From Spirosoma taeanense (GTDB lineage Bacteria; Bacteroidota; Bacteroidia; Cytophagales; Spirosomataceae): a DNA stretch of 64,000 bases. The position numbers were made by a program, and so were the translations under genes. Shown in pieces: positions 26,705-35,286 of the stretch. The stretch is taken from the NCBI RefSeq assembly GCF_013127955.1, contig NZ_CP053435.1, positions 3,447,001 to 3,511,000 on the forward strand, read 5' to 3'. Positions within the stretch are counted from its first letter, which is position 1, and each line of letters opens with the position of its first letter. The notes beneath the pieces are model-generated. The model was not told where the DNA came from. It saw only the letters and a program-made list of their open reading frames with translations, and did no database searches.

Positions 26705-26781
26705 GCTAACTCATAAATAGACGCAACTCAGGTGCGTCAATACAACCAAATAAGCTGTATTGACGCAATATAATTCGTTAC
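26705..26781. repeat. attC-like site D (short, degenerate)
   Basis: It begins GCCGCTAAC (GCTAAC at 26705-26710) and ends near GTTAC (26777-26781). Inside, GCGTCAATACA (26734-26744) and its complement (26756-26766) form an 11-bp perfect stem. Outer arms pair loosely. It lies upstream of the DUF262 gene, at the other edge of the AT-rich block. Confidence 0.5.
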
Positions 26782-26878
26782 AAGCAAAGTGACTAAATGA
26801 ATATTCGTTTATTCTTAGAAGGCATCTACTTTTCGAATAGGATAGCAACACGCAGTTAATTAATTTCCTGATAGTGAA

Positions 26879-28936
26879 TCACTTCGCTGCCACCCAAACC
26901 TTATACGGGTAAACGCCCCGGTTGCCGAAGGTGTAGAACGGTATGGCAGTGAAGGATACAGGCTTAGCATTTTTATCGGTGGCCTGTCCCGTAATTACGT
27001 TGACGCCGTTCAGCAGGTCAGCTTTATAAGTTAGCATCAGTGAGGTGTTGGCGGGGAGCGTCAGGTCGTTCAGGCTGGGGTTGTCGATGCCTTCCAGTCC
27101 GTAGACGATCGGGCCGGATGCCAGCGCTATCTTTCCTTTAATCGTCTGAATCGAATCGTTGGGCGAGACAATGCGGGGCTGCATCGGTAAGGTTAGCTCG
27201 ATGCGATCGCCTTTTTTCCAGGTTCGGCGGATGGCTACGTAGCCGTTCTGCGGCTGCACCGCCACAGGTTTGCCATTCACCTTGAGCGACACCGGCTCAC
27301 TCACCTGCGAGCTGTACAGGCCGTAGGGATTTTCTTTGCTCTGCGCCCAGCCCGGTATTCGCACCTTTACGGTAAACACCTTCGTAGTCGCCGGGTCAAC
27401 CTCAAGGATTGATTCGCCTTTCCAGGGATATTGGGTGATTTGCTTTATGGCTACGTTATTGCCTTTGTGCGGGATCGTCGCATCGCTGCCGATAAACAGA
27501 TTGACGTAAACAGCATCGTCGTCGTACGCGTAGATGAAACCCGGCAGGGCCGATACCATTTTCAGCAGCATTGGCGGACAACAGGGGCAGCTATGCCAGG
27601 CCCAGCGTTTGTGATCGGTCGCCACCAGTGGGTTCTCGTAAAAGTAATGATCACCCTGGAGCGAAATGCTCGACAGCAGGTTGTTGTATAACACCCGTTC
27701 CATCTCATCAACATATTTGCCGTCGGCTTGCAGTTCATTCATTCGCTGGCTGAAAAAAGCCGAGCCGATGGCCGCGCAGGATTCCAGATAGGCTGATTCG
27801 GGCATGAAGAAATCTTTCCCAAAACGTTCGCCATCGGCAATGGCCCCTTCGCCACCGGTGATGAACATCCGCTTGCCGATCATATTGTCCCAGTACGCAT
27901 TGGCCGTTTTTACGTAACGCGGGTCCTGATTCTCCAGCGCCGTAGCCGCTACGCCCGTTGCCAGCAGCGTCGCCCGAACGGCATGACCCTCGATGGTTTT
28001 CTGTTGAAAGACCGACATGTGGTCCTGGTTGTACGACTCATCGCTCTTGCGGGCATGGCTACCGTCTTTTTCGCCGTAATAACCTCGATTTTCGATCCAG
28101 AACCGGGCCAGTTGGTAATATTGATTCTCATTGACCGGTACGCTCATTTTAGCTTTCAGAGCCGGCTCGTCCCTGAACAGCCAGTAGAGTTTCAGGATGG
28201 CTTCTTCGGGGCCGCCATGTCCGGGAATAACGTTCTTTTTGGGCGATGGCCCCATTTCCCGGTACATGAAGTTGCTGAATTTGGTGGCTACGTCGAGCAG
28301 CTTCGTCTTGCCCGTCGCCTTGTAATAATGCACGGCCGCTTCAATCAGCATCCCGGCATTGTACACATCATGCTGCCACTTATCGTCCCCGCCATTGGTC
28401 CCCCACCGCTGATCGGGTTTTACCAGTGTCGTATACGTATTGAGATAACCGTCCGGATCAACGGCCTGAGTTGCGGCAATGCGGTCGATGTAGCTGTCGA
28501 TTTTCTGTTCCAGCTTCGGGTCGGGGTATTCGGCCAGCAGGTCGGCGGCTCCCCGGATGGTTTCATACACCAGCCCATCGTACCAGGGCGGGCCGTCGTG
28601 CTGCCCCGTGTTTTTTTTGCCCTCCGCAACGAGGTCGAAGTTCAGAAAGGCGTTACGTGTCCGGCCGAGCTTGGCTTTCTCTTCAATCAGGTCTTTACGG
28701 TCAGGTTCGTACTTACCTTCCAGCTTGTCGAACACGTCATACACCGTTTTTGAATCCCAGACATTCAGCTTAGGACTCCAGAACAGGTCGTTCACCTTTA
28801 CCTGCTCCAGCTTCAGCGGGTGGATGATATGCGTACGCTGTACTGACTGCGCAACGGTCACCTGCGCCAACAGACTGATTTGTAACGCGATACCCAGACA
28901 CAACAAGCGCATACCGAAATTTCGAAGGGAAGCCAT
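26879..28936 (-). CDS. Secreted GH127 beta-L-arabinofuranosidase
   Basis: This 685-residue enzyme has a signal peptide and matches GH127 from VKVNDLFWSPKLNVW through NGYVAIRRTWKKGDRIELTLPM. The zinc-thiolate active site of this family is visible as ESC (about residues 385-387) and the CPCCPPM cysteine pair (about 457-463), one of which is the nucleophile. GH127 enzymes release L-arabinofuranose from plant glycoproteins or arabinans. It fits the GH43 and DUF1593 genes on the same strand, from which the defence block separates it. Confidence 0.9.
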   Translation of the reverse strand: MASLRNFGMRLLCLGIALQISLLAQVTVAQSVQRTHIIHPLKLEQVKVNDLFWSPKLNVWDSKTVYDVFDKLEGKYEPDRKDLIEEKAKLGRTRNAFLNFDLVAEGKKNTGQHDGPPWYDGLVYETIRGAADLLAEYPDPKLEQKIDSYIDRIAATQAVDPDGYLNTYTTLVKPDQRWGTNGGDDKWQHDVYNAGMLIEAAVHYYKATGKTKLLDVATKFSNFMYREMGPSPKKNVIPGHGGPEEAILKLYWLFRDEPALKAKMSVPVNENQYYQLARFWIENRGYYGEKDGSHARKSDESYNQDHMSVFQQKTIEGHAVRATLLATGVAATALENQDPRYVKTANAYWDNMIGKRMFITGGEGAIADGERFGKDFFMPESAYLESCAAIGSAFFSQRMNELQADGKYVDEMERVLYNNLLSSISLQGDHYFYENPLVATDHKRWAWHSCPCCPPMLLKMVSALPGFIYAYDDDAVYVNLFIGSDATIPHKGNNVAIKQITQYPWKGESILEVDPATTKVFTVKVRIPGWAQSKENPYGLYSSQVSEPVSLKVNGKPVAVQPQNGYVAIRRTWKKGDRIELTLPMQPRIVSPNDSIQTIKGKIALASGPIVYGLEGIDNPSLNDLTLPANTSLMLTYKADLLNGVNVITGQATDKNAKPVSFTAIPFYTFGNRGVYPYKVWVAAK

Positions 28937-29083
28937 AAGAACACGGTTCAGGTTACCAGTGAAAGCAGTCTGAAGCGTATATTTAATGACTTGTGCCCCT
29001 ATGTTTTACGTAGTGAGGGAATCGAATGCACTTAGTTATAGTGAGAAGGAATCAACTTAGATGGCACGTTACCCACCAAACGA

Positions 29084-29635
29084 TTAAGCCAGCATTTTTT
29101 CGGTAGACGAGCTTCGTTGAATGGCCCTTAGCAATCGGGGGCGATTGTACCGCTGTACGAAAATTGGATATAGGTTTAGCAGCACATTCAAACTAATCAG
29201 CCAAACGGTCTCAGACAATCCAGACGTAACACCGACCAGAAGAGTGACGGCTAATACCGCGAAGAAGATAATCAAATGCCCGAATTCGGATTGGCGAGAC
29301 GTATATTCCAAATGGGTTAACGCATCCAGCTTCTTTTTTACGGGATTGGTCGCTTTGTTGGCCTTTTCCCAGCCGACCCATACCAGGAGCTTTCTATACA
29401 CATTAACGCCCAGCCATGTATAAACTTTTCCGTCCGCTTCCCAGGGCTGGGGTCTGTAGTAAGTCGATGCCAATTGCGGCTTAAAGGTCTGCGTGAAGGA
29501 AAGCACCACCATCATGAGCATGAAATTCAAGATCCATGCAAACACAAAGGAGTTCATACCCCGCCACATAGCTACGGCCACTATCGTCAACGCAGCGACT
29601 AATAAAACAGCAGGAAGCACTACATATTTAGTCAT
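29084..29635 (-). CDS. Integral membrane protein, possibly CrtO-like acyltransferase
   Basis: This 183-residue protein has two N-terminal membrane segments (about residues 5-50) and two more at about 120-160. YYRPQPWEADGKVYTWLGVNVYRKLLVWVGW and the ending NLYPIFVQRYNRPRL resemble the glycosyl-diaponeurosporenoate acyltransferase (CrtO) family of small membrane proteins. This assignment is tentative; no carotenoid genes are nearby. Confidence 0.5.
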   Translation of the reverse strand: MTKYVVLPAVLLVAALTIVAVAMWRGMNSFVFAWILNFMLMMVVLSFTQTFKPQLASTYYRPQPWEADGKVYTWLGVNVYRKLLVWVGWEKANKATNPVKKKLDALTHLEYTSRQSEFGHLIIFFAVLAVTLLVGVTSGLSETVWLISLNVLLNLYPIFVQRYNRPRLLRAIQRSSSTEKMLA

Positions 29636-29860
29636 TATCTGTACCTGGTTGCGTCATTGGAGCGAACTGTACAATACCCAATTATCGGGCAATGTACGCA
29701 ACCTACCGATCGGCTACCCGCAAACGAGAATAAAAGAATGACAAAAGCCTGTCCAGGTGAAATTTCCTGAATAATTACCAGCTTATTCAGGTCGGCAAAA
29801 CGACTTTGCTGATGTTCCGCCGAATTCCAGCCATGTTAGGTCAGGTACTACCGGTATAAA

Positions 29861-29891
29861 AACAGCCTGACACGGGTTGCATCAGGCTGTT
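29861..29891 (-). terminator. Intrinsic terminator of proS
   Basis: A 10-bp stem (29861-29870 with 29882-29891) is followed on the minus strand by TTTTTATACC, just beyond the proS stop. Confidence 0.85.
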
Positions 29892-29914
29892 CTTAAAGAA
29901 TTTAAACCAGAAGA

Positions 29915-31387
29915 TTAATAGGCTCTCGCGAAAACGACCCGACCTTTTGAGGGTTTGCCGGAAAACATGTCAACGCCCACTTCGTCTTCCTGATCAAAGG
30001 GAATACAGCGGATGGTAGCCTTCGTCGCTTCTTTGATGGCTTCTTCGGTTTCCGACGTACCGTCCCAGTGCGCCAGCAGAAATCCTCCTTTTTCGATCTG
30101 CTCCTGAAACTGTTCGAACGTATCCACCTTGAACGTATTCTCCTGCCGGAAAGCTTTTGCTTTTTCGTAAATAGTCCGCTGAATATCATCCAGCAGGGTT
30201 TTGATGCGCTGCGTCAGACCCTCGAACGGCACGGTTTCCTTGGTTTTCAGATCGCGCCGGGCAATTTCGACGGTGCCGTTTTCAAGATCGCGCCCGCCCA
30301 TAGCCAGCCGCACGGGAACTCCGCGCAGTTCGTACTCGGCAAATTTCCAGCCGGGTTTGTTCGCGTCCGAGTCATCGTATTTCACCGAAATGCCCGCCTT
30401 ACGTAGCTCCTGCACGAGCGGCTTGAGCCTAGCCGAAAGGGCTTCCAGTTGCTCGTCGTTCCGGTAGATCGGCACAATCACAACCTGAATGGGCGCAAGT
30501 TTCGGCGGCAGCACCAGCCCATCGTCGTCAGAGTGGGCCATGATAAGCGCCCCCATTAGCCGCGTTGAAACGCCCCAGGATGTGCCCCAGACGTAATCCA
30601 GCTGGTTCTGTTTGTTCAGGAACTGCACGTCGAACGCTTTGGCGAAGTTCTGCCCCAGGAAGTGCGACGTACCGGCCTGCAGCGCCTTGCCGTCCTGCAT
30701 CATGGCCTCAATGCACAGCGTATCGTCGGCACCCGCAAACCGTTCGTTTGGCGTTTTGTGACCTTTGATAACCGGCATCGCCATCCATTCCTCCGCAAAC
30801 TGCGCATACACGTCCAGCATCTGTCGGGTTTCAGCCTGCGCTTCGTCGGCGGTGGCGTGGGCGGTGTGCCCCTCCTGCCAGAGAAATTCGGTCGTTCTGA
30901 GGAAAATCCGCGTGCGCATTTCCCAGCGCACGACGTTGGCCCACTGGTTGATGAGCAGCGGCAGGTCGCGGTACGACTGAATCCAGTTTTTGTACGTACT
31001 CCAGATTACCGTTTCGGATGTCGGCCGTACAATCAGTTCTTCTTCAAGCTTGGCTTCGGGGTCCACGATCACGCCTGAACCGTCTTCGGCGTTTTTGAGC
31101 CGGTAGTGCGTCACCACGGCGCATTCTTTCGCAAAGCCTTCGACGTGGGAGGCTTCCTTGCTCAGAAACGACTTCGGAATGAACAGCGGGAAATACGCAT
31201 TGCTGTGGCCCGTTTCCTTAAACATATCGTCCAAGGCCCGCTGCATTTTCTCCCAGATCGAGAAGCCATAGGGCTTGATGACCATGCAGCCCCGAACGGC
31301 CGAATTCTCGGCCAGATCAGCCTTTTTGATTAACTCATTATACCACTCGGAATAGTTTTCACTCCGGGAAGGAATCGCTTTTGCCAT
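29915..31387 (-). CDS. proS: Prolyl-tRNA synthetase (archaeal/eukaryal-type)
   Basis: The ATG at 31387 ([20 protein letters not shown]) gives 490 residues; further upstream the frame is open but unrelated. It lacks the editing insert of the bacterial type and has [17 protein letters not shown] and [36 protein letters not shown] class II motifs, [16 protein letters not shown] motif 2, and the C-terminal domain ending in [15 protein letters not shown] residues ([11 protein letters not shown]). This is the ProRS type common in Bacteroidota. It charges tRNA-Pro. Confidence 0.95.
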   Translation of the reverse strand: MAKAIPSRSENYSEWYNELIKKADLAENSAVRGCMVIKPYGFSIWEKMQRALDDMFKETGHSNAYFPLFIPKSFLSKEASHVEGFAKECAVVTHYRLKNAEDGSGVIVDPEAKLEEELIVRPTSETVIWSTYKNWIQSYRDLPLLINQWANVVRWEMRTRIFLRTTEFLWQEGHTAHATADEAQAETRQMLDVYAQFAEEWMAMPVIKGHKTPNERFAGADDTLCIEAMMQDGKALQAGTSHFLGQNFAKAFDVQFLNKQNQLDYVWGTSWGVSTRLMGALIMAHSDDDGLVLPPKLAPIQVVIVPIYRNDEQLEALSARLKPLVQELRKAGISVKYDDSDANKPGWKFAEYELRGVPVRLAMGGRDLENGTVEIARRDLKTKETVPFEGLTQRIKTLLDDIQRTIYEKAKAFRQENTFKVDTFEQFQEQIEKGGFLLAHWDGTSETEEAIKEATKATIRCIPFDQEDEVGVDMFSGKPSKGRVVFARAY

Positions 31388-31544
31388 GTTGGGGATGTTA
31401 AACAATGAACGCTGCAGATCCAGCCCCGACCAGTTGTTTTCGCAAGGAAACGCGCTGAACCAGATCATCCGAAGCTGACGTACATTTATTTTTTCTGATA
31501 GGTTAAACCTTAACCCGTAATTTGGAGTCTAATAGATTGAAAAG

Positions 31545-31574
31545 TTGCAAATATAGGTTTTTATCCTATTTTTG
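31545..31574 (+). promoter_or_regulatory. Bacteroidota-type promoter for the 31653 gene
   Basis: TTG at 31545-31547, a 19-base spacer and TATTTTTG at 31567-31574 match the -33 TTTG / -7 TAnnTTTG consensus with the right spacing. It lies about 80 bases upstream of the lipoprotein gene. Confidence 0.6.
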
Positions 31575-31652
31575 TAATCATTCCGTCTGGGCCTGCGTTA
31601 TGGATACGAGACGATTCTCATCACGATCTTTTACTTAAATTTCCCTTGCCAA

Positions 31653-32921
31653 ATGAAAACCCAACGTCTATATCGCTACCTGACGCTGGCTGCTCTGATG
31701 GGGTTCTGGAGCTGTTCCTCCAGTCTTCAGACCGCCCAGAACGCTGGCGAGACGGATGATTTGTATGGCAACTCCGGTAATGCGGAGGTTTATGCCAGCA
31801 ACTCATCTGATCCCTCGTCGGTGGCTGCACGGCCATCCCGTCAGCAGCAACGTGCATACCGTAACGCCAATCCGGATTATACCGACGAACAGCAGGGCTA
31901 TAGCGCCAATACGGATGAATATTACACCGAGTTGAGCGCCCGCAAACTGAACCGGGGCCTGTCGGCCGATCCGGGCTGGAGTGACGTCGGCACGAATGCC
32001 TACAACTCCGGCTTTGTCAACGGTTACAATGCTGCGTCGACTTCGGCCTATAGCTGGAACCGCTGGGGCTTTAACAACACCGGTTTCTACAACGGCCTGG
32101 GTCTGGGCTTAGGCCTGAGTACGTTTGGCTATGGCTATAACAGCTTTTCGTTCGGGCTCGGTAATCCGTTCTATTCACCGTTTTACAACAGTTATGCCTA
32201 CAGCCCGTTCGGTTACGGGTATAGTCCGTTTGGCTACGGTGGATTCGGCAGCTACTACGATCCGTTCTACGCGTACAATAGTTTTTACAGCCCATTCTAT
32301 TCACCGTTCTACGGTGGATTTGGTCGCCCGGCTTATTACAACAACGTAGTTGTATCCGGAGCGGATCCATACCGGAGAACGTATAACTCGCGTTATGACC
32401 GTTCATCTGGCCGTTATAATGATGGGTTTGTGAACGCTCCCCGTTCCAATGATCCTAACAGTGGCGGACGTCGGTATAACGGCTCGGGCACCAGCACGGC
32501 TAACTCCAGCGATCCGTATTACGCCCGTCCCCGCCAGAACAGCAGCCGGGGTGGCTACTACTACGATAATGGCACGGCCAGCGGTGGTCGTTCGGGTTCG
32601 TTCAATAACGCACCTTCGACGGCGCCGTCTTATAATAGCAACAGCACGTCCTCGAGCGATTATTACGTCCGGCCTCGTCAGAACAGCCGGGGCAGCTACT
32701 CGCCCTCGAACGATGGGTACAGCGGCAGCCGGGGTAGTTACCAGCAGCCCAGCTATCAACAGCGGACGCAGCCGACCTATCAGCAACCAACCTACCAGCA
32801 ACCGTCGTACCAAAGCCAGAGCCGGGGCAGCTCACCAAGTTACAGCGCGCCTAGCAGTAGTGGCGGATACTCAGGTGGTAGTAGCTCATCAGGTGGAGGA
32901 AGCTCGCGCGGCCCACGCTAA
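31653..32921 (+). CDS. Tyr/Gly/Ser/Asn-rich lipoprotein
   Basis: This 422-residue protein starts with a lipoprotein signal (MKTQRLYRYLTLAALMGFWSC, acylated cysteine at residue 21). Residues about 25-130 look folded (DLYGNSGNAEVYASN, NTDEYYTELSARKLN). From about 130 on the sequence is low complexity, first with YSPFGYG/YNSFYSPFY units (about 160-225) and then S/G/Y/N/Q runs ending in SSSGGGSSRGPR. Such a protein probably sits on the outer membrane and may form a sticky or extended surface layer. No family recognised. Confidence 0.75.
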   Translation: MKTQRLYRYLTLAALMGFWSCSSSLQTAQNAGETDDLYGNSGNAEVYASNSSDPSSVAARPSRQQQRAYRNANPDYTDEQQGYSANTDEYYTELSARKLNRGLSADPGWSDVGTNAYNSGFVNGYNAASTSAYSWNRWGFNNTGFYNGLGLGLGLSTFGYGYNSFSFGLGNPFYSPFYNSYAYSPFGYGYSPFGYGGFGSYYDPFYAYNSFYSPFYSPFYGGFGRPAYYNNVVVSGADPYRRTYNSRYDRSSGRYNDGFVNAPRSNDPNSGGRRYNGSGTSTANSSDPYYARPRQNSSRGGYYYDNGTASGGRSGSFNNAPSTAPSYNSNSTSSSDYYVRPRQNSRGSYSPSNDGYSGSRGSYQQPSYQQRTQPTYQQPTYQQPSYQSQSRGSSPSYSAPSSSGGYSGGSSSSGGGSSRGPR

Positions 32922-32948
32922 CCGGTAGTCCCTTTTTAACGAATTTCG

Positions 32949-32978
32949 ATCCCGCCGACGACAATCGGCGGGATTTTT
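32949..32978 (+). terminator. Intrinsic terminator after the Tyr-rich lipoprotein gene
   Basis: A 10-bp stem (ATCCCGCCGA at 32949-32958 with 32965-32974) with a 6-base loop runs straight into TTTTT. Confidence 0.9.
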
Positions 32979-33060
32979 CGTTTTATAGCATGGAGACGTT
33001 AAACACTCACCAACGAGTTTTGTCTTACGGGTATTAGACGCTCCATTCCTGAATAATACC

Positions 33061-34629
33061 ATGAAAAAAATCAGTTTTCTCTTCGTTACCGCCCTGATCA
33101 CGCAGGCTTCGTTTGGGCAGGGTCCCGCTGTTGACTATGCCGATGATGCATTTCGCTATTCCGATCAGGTTATCAACGGTACGGCCCGCTTTCGGGGAAT
33201 GGGTGGCAACCAGACCGCCCTCGGTGGAGATGCCAGTTCCATTTTCGGCAACCCCGCCGGTCTGGGCTTTTATAACCGCTCCGAGCTGAGCATCAGCCCT
33301 TCGTTTAATATCACCAGCAACCAAAGTAACTTTCTGGGCAGCAGCACAACCGGACTCAAGAATAAGGGAAGTGTAGGGCAGTTTAGTCTGGTGCTGGCTG
33401 GTGGCAACAACGGCAGCCGTCGGTGGCGCCGGTCAGCCCTGGGCATTTCCTATTCGCAGTCACTTAACTTCAACGAGACAATCGATGCTGCCGGGCTAAA
33501 CCGGAACAATAACTCGTCATTTCTGCAGCAGTATATTAACGATGCGAACGCGCGGAACATCAACAGCACGGATCTCGATAATGAGTATAACTCCAATACG
33601 AATTCAGCCGCGTCGGGAGCCGGAGCCGCTTATCAGCTCTATCTGATCAACCCAACGGAATACAACAACGGCTCGGCCGGACCACCTTATACCCGCTTCG
33701 ATAATTCACCGAATCAGCCACTCAATCAGCGGGCGACGCTGACCCGCACGGGTGCCCAGTCGCAGTGGACGATCGCTTACTCGGGTAACCTCGATGATAA
33801 GCTCTATATTGGAGGTGCTCTGGCCCTCACGCGCCTGCGGTACAACTCCGACTATACCTTGAATGAGTCAGTGCAGAGTAGCCGGGCCTTTAGTGGTTAC
33901 TCTCGTAACAGTGTGCTCGACGTAACGGGGAACGGTATTCAGCTATCGTTCGGATTGATTTACAAACTTGATCCAAGTTTACAGATTGGCGCTTCGCTCC
34001 ATTCGCCTTCTTTCTACGGAGTACGGGAAGATTATAGCCAGACGCTGTCGGCACAGGCCATAAACCCCAACCTGCAGACCAATAACAACAACATCGCCAT
34101 CGCGCCGGAGCCGACCTTTACGTATTCGCTCACGTCGCCGTTTCGGACATCGGGGGGCGTAACGTACTTTCTGGGTAAAAACAAGATCGGTCTGATTACA
34201 GCCTCGGCAGAATACGTTGGGTATGGTGGTATGCGCGTTCGGACGACCGAATTTGATGTGCAGGGGAATACCGATTTCCGCAATGATGTGCGCCTGGCGG
34301 TGCAGGACCGGTATCAGAATGTGGTTAACTTCCGGGCCGGGGCCGAAGTTCGGGCGGGCCTCCTACGCTTACGGGCAGGGGCTGGTTATTTTCCAACGGC
34401 GTATAAGCTGAACCTCTTCCGTGTTGTTCCGGAAGATCGGGCTAAGGTGCTGTTTACTGCGGGCCTGGGCATTCGCAACGAGCGCTTCTTCGCCGACATC
34501 GCCGGCAGTTATTATACCTTTAAGTCGGGCCTGGCTCCCTATGAACTACCTAACGATCAGGATACCCCAACCGTAGCGACGTCTGCCCAGCGGACAAACG
34601 TTACCTTATCAGTAGGTGTGTTCTTCTAG
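33061..34629 (+). CDS. OmpP1/FadL-family outer-membrane protein
   Basis: The 522-residue protein has a signal peptide (MKKISFLFVTALITQASFG) and the FadL-type start GTARFRGMGGNQTALGGDASSIFGNPAGLGFYNRSEL (about residues 40-76), followed by many amphipathic strands and a C-terminal strand ending in an aromatic residue (VGVFF), as in a beta barrel. Family members carry hydrophobic compounds across the outer membrane. Single gene. Confidence 0.88.
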   Translation: MKKISFLFVTALITQASFGQGPAVDYADDAFRYSDQVINGTARFRGMGGNQTALGGDASSIFGNPAGLGFYNRSELSISPSFNITSNQSNFLGSSTTGLKNKGSVGQFSLVLAGGNNGSRRWRRSALGISYSQSLNFNETIDAAGLNRNNNSSFLQQYINDANARNINSTDLDNEYNSNTNSAASGAGAAYQLYLINPTEYNNGSAGPPYTRFDNSPNQPLNQRATLTRTGAQSQWTIAYSGNLDDKLYIGGALALTRLRYNSDYTLNESVQSSRAFSGYSRNSVLDVTGNGIQLSFGLIYKLDPSLQIGASLHSPSFYGVREDYSQTLSAQAINPNLQTNNNNIAIAPEPTFTYSLTSPFRTSGGVTYFLGKNKIGLITASAEYVGYGGMRVRTTEFDVQGNTDFRNDVRLAVQDRYQNVVNFRAGAEVRAGLLRLRAGAGYFPTAYKLNLFRVVPEDRAKVLFTAGLGIRNERFFADIAGSYYTFKSGLAPYELPNDQDTPTVATSAQRTNVTLSVGVFF

Positions 34630-34661
34630 GAAACCTAAAAGCAAAGACTTGGTAGCTATAA

Positions 34662-34690
34662 GAAGAGGTAAGCTGGGTGCTTACCTCTTC
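34662..34690. terminator. Bidirectional hairpin between fadL-like and aroK genes
   Basis: A perfect 12-bp stem (34662-34673 with 34679-34690) with a 5-base loop lies between convergent genes. T-runs are weak on both sides. Confidence 0.65.
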
Positions 34691-34694
34691 CTGT

Positions 34695-35201
34695 TTATAA
34701 CCACTTGCCGATTTCTTCCAGAAGATCATCGGCGGTGGCTTCGCCAGGAAGGGTTATGTCAGCCTGACTATAGAACGGCAACCGGCTTACGTAACGCTGT
34801 CGCAGATCATTAATCAGGTCAGGATCGTTCGCGTTGTATAGCGGTCGGTCGTCCTGCGCGTGCGCCACCATCCGCTGCACCAGCGTCTCGACGGGTACGT
34901 CCAGAAACACTGATACGCCCGTAGCGTTGATATACGCCATGTTGTCGTGGAAGCAGGGCATCCCTCCGCCCGTTGATACTACCAGACTATCGCCGGGCCG
35001 GATCGTGCGCAGTATCCGCCGTTCGGCTTCCCGGAAATAAGTCTCTCCCGATTCGGCAAAGATGGCTGGGATCGAGCGCCCCTCGTCCCGAACGATTAGT
35101 TTATCGGTATCAATAAACCGGTAATGAAGTACATCGGCAATGCGCTTGCCCAGCGTGCTCTTGCCGGACGATGGCATACCGATTAAGAAGATGTTTTTCA
35201 T
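34695..35201 (-). CDS. aroK: Shikimate kinase
   Basis: The ATG at 35201 gives 168 residues. GMPSSGKSTLG (P-loop, about residues 7-17), DTDKLI, the FRxxE-type motif YFREAERRIL, and STGGGMP mark shikimate kinase, which phosphorylates shikimate in aromatic amino-acid synthesis. A TTG two codons upstream is a less likely start. The gene starts at the edge of a GAGTGAAT-type repeat block. Confidence 0.93.
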   Translation of the reverse strand: MKNIFLIGMPSSGKSTLGKRIADVLHYRFIDTDKLIVRDEGRSIPAIFAESGETYFREAERRILRTIRPGDSLVVSTGGGMPCFHDNMAYINATGVSVFLDVPVETLVQRMVAHAQDDRPLYNANDPDLINDLRQRYVSRLPFYSQADITLPGEATADDLLEEIGKWL

Positions 35202-35205
35202 TCGC

Positions 35206-35286
35206 AATGAGCGAATGAGCGAGTGAGTGACTGAGTGAATAAGGCTTGCGTCAGCGAATCACTCATTCACTCATTCACTCATTCAC
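35206..35286. repeat. GAGTGAAT-type tandem repeat, hairpin-forming (copy 1)
   Basis: Units like GAGTGAAT run at 35206-35240, and the complementary ATTCACTC units run at 35258-35286, so the block can fold on itself. Its right end overlaps the last codons of the BT_3928-like gene. Similar blocks occur at 50381-50484 and 60185-60211. Confidence 0.7.

Noticed and set aside
22892-26781. Insertion sequence or transposon ends
   Set aside because: No transposase is present, and the inverted repeats lie between genes rather than only at the two outer ends.
22892-26781. CRISPR array
   Set aside because: The repeats are long, few and different from one another, with genes between them and no cas genes.
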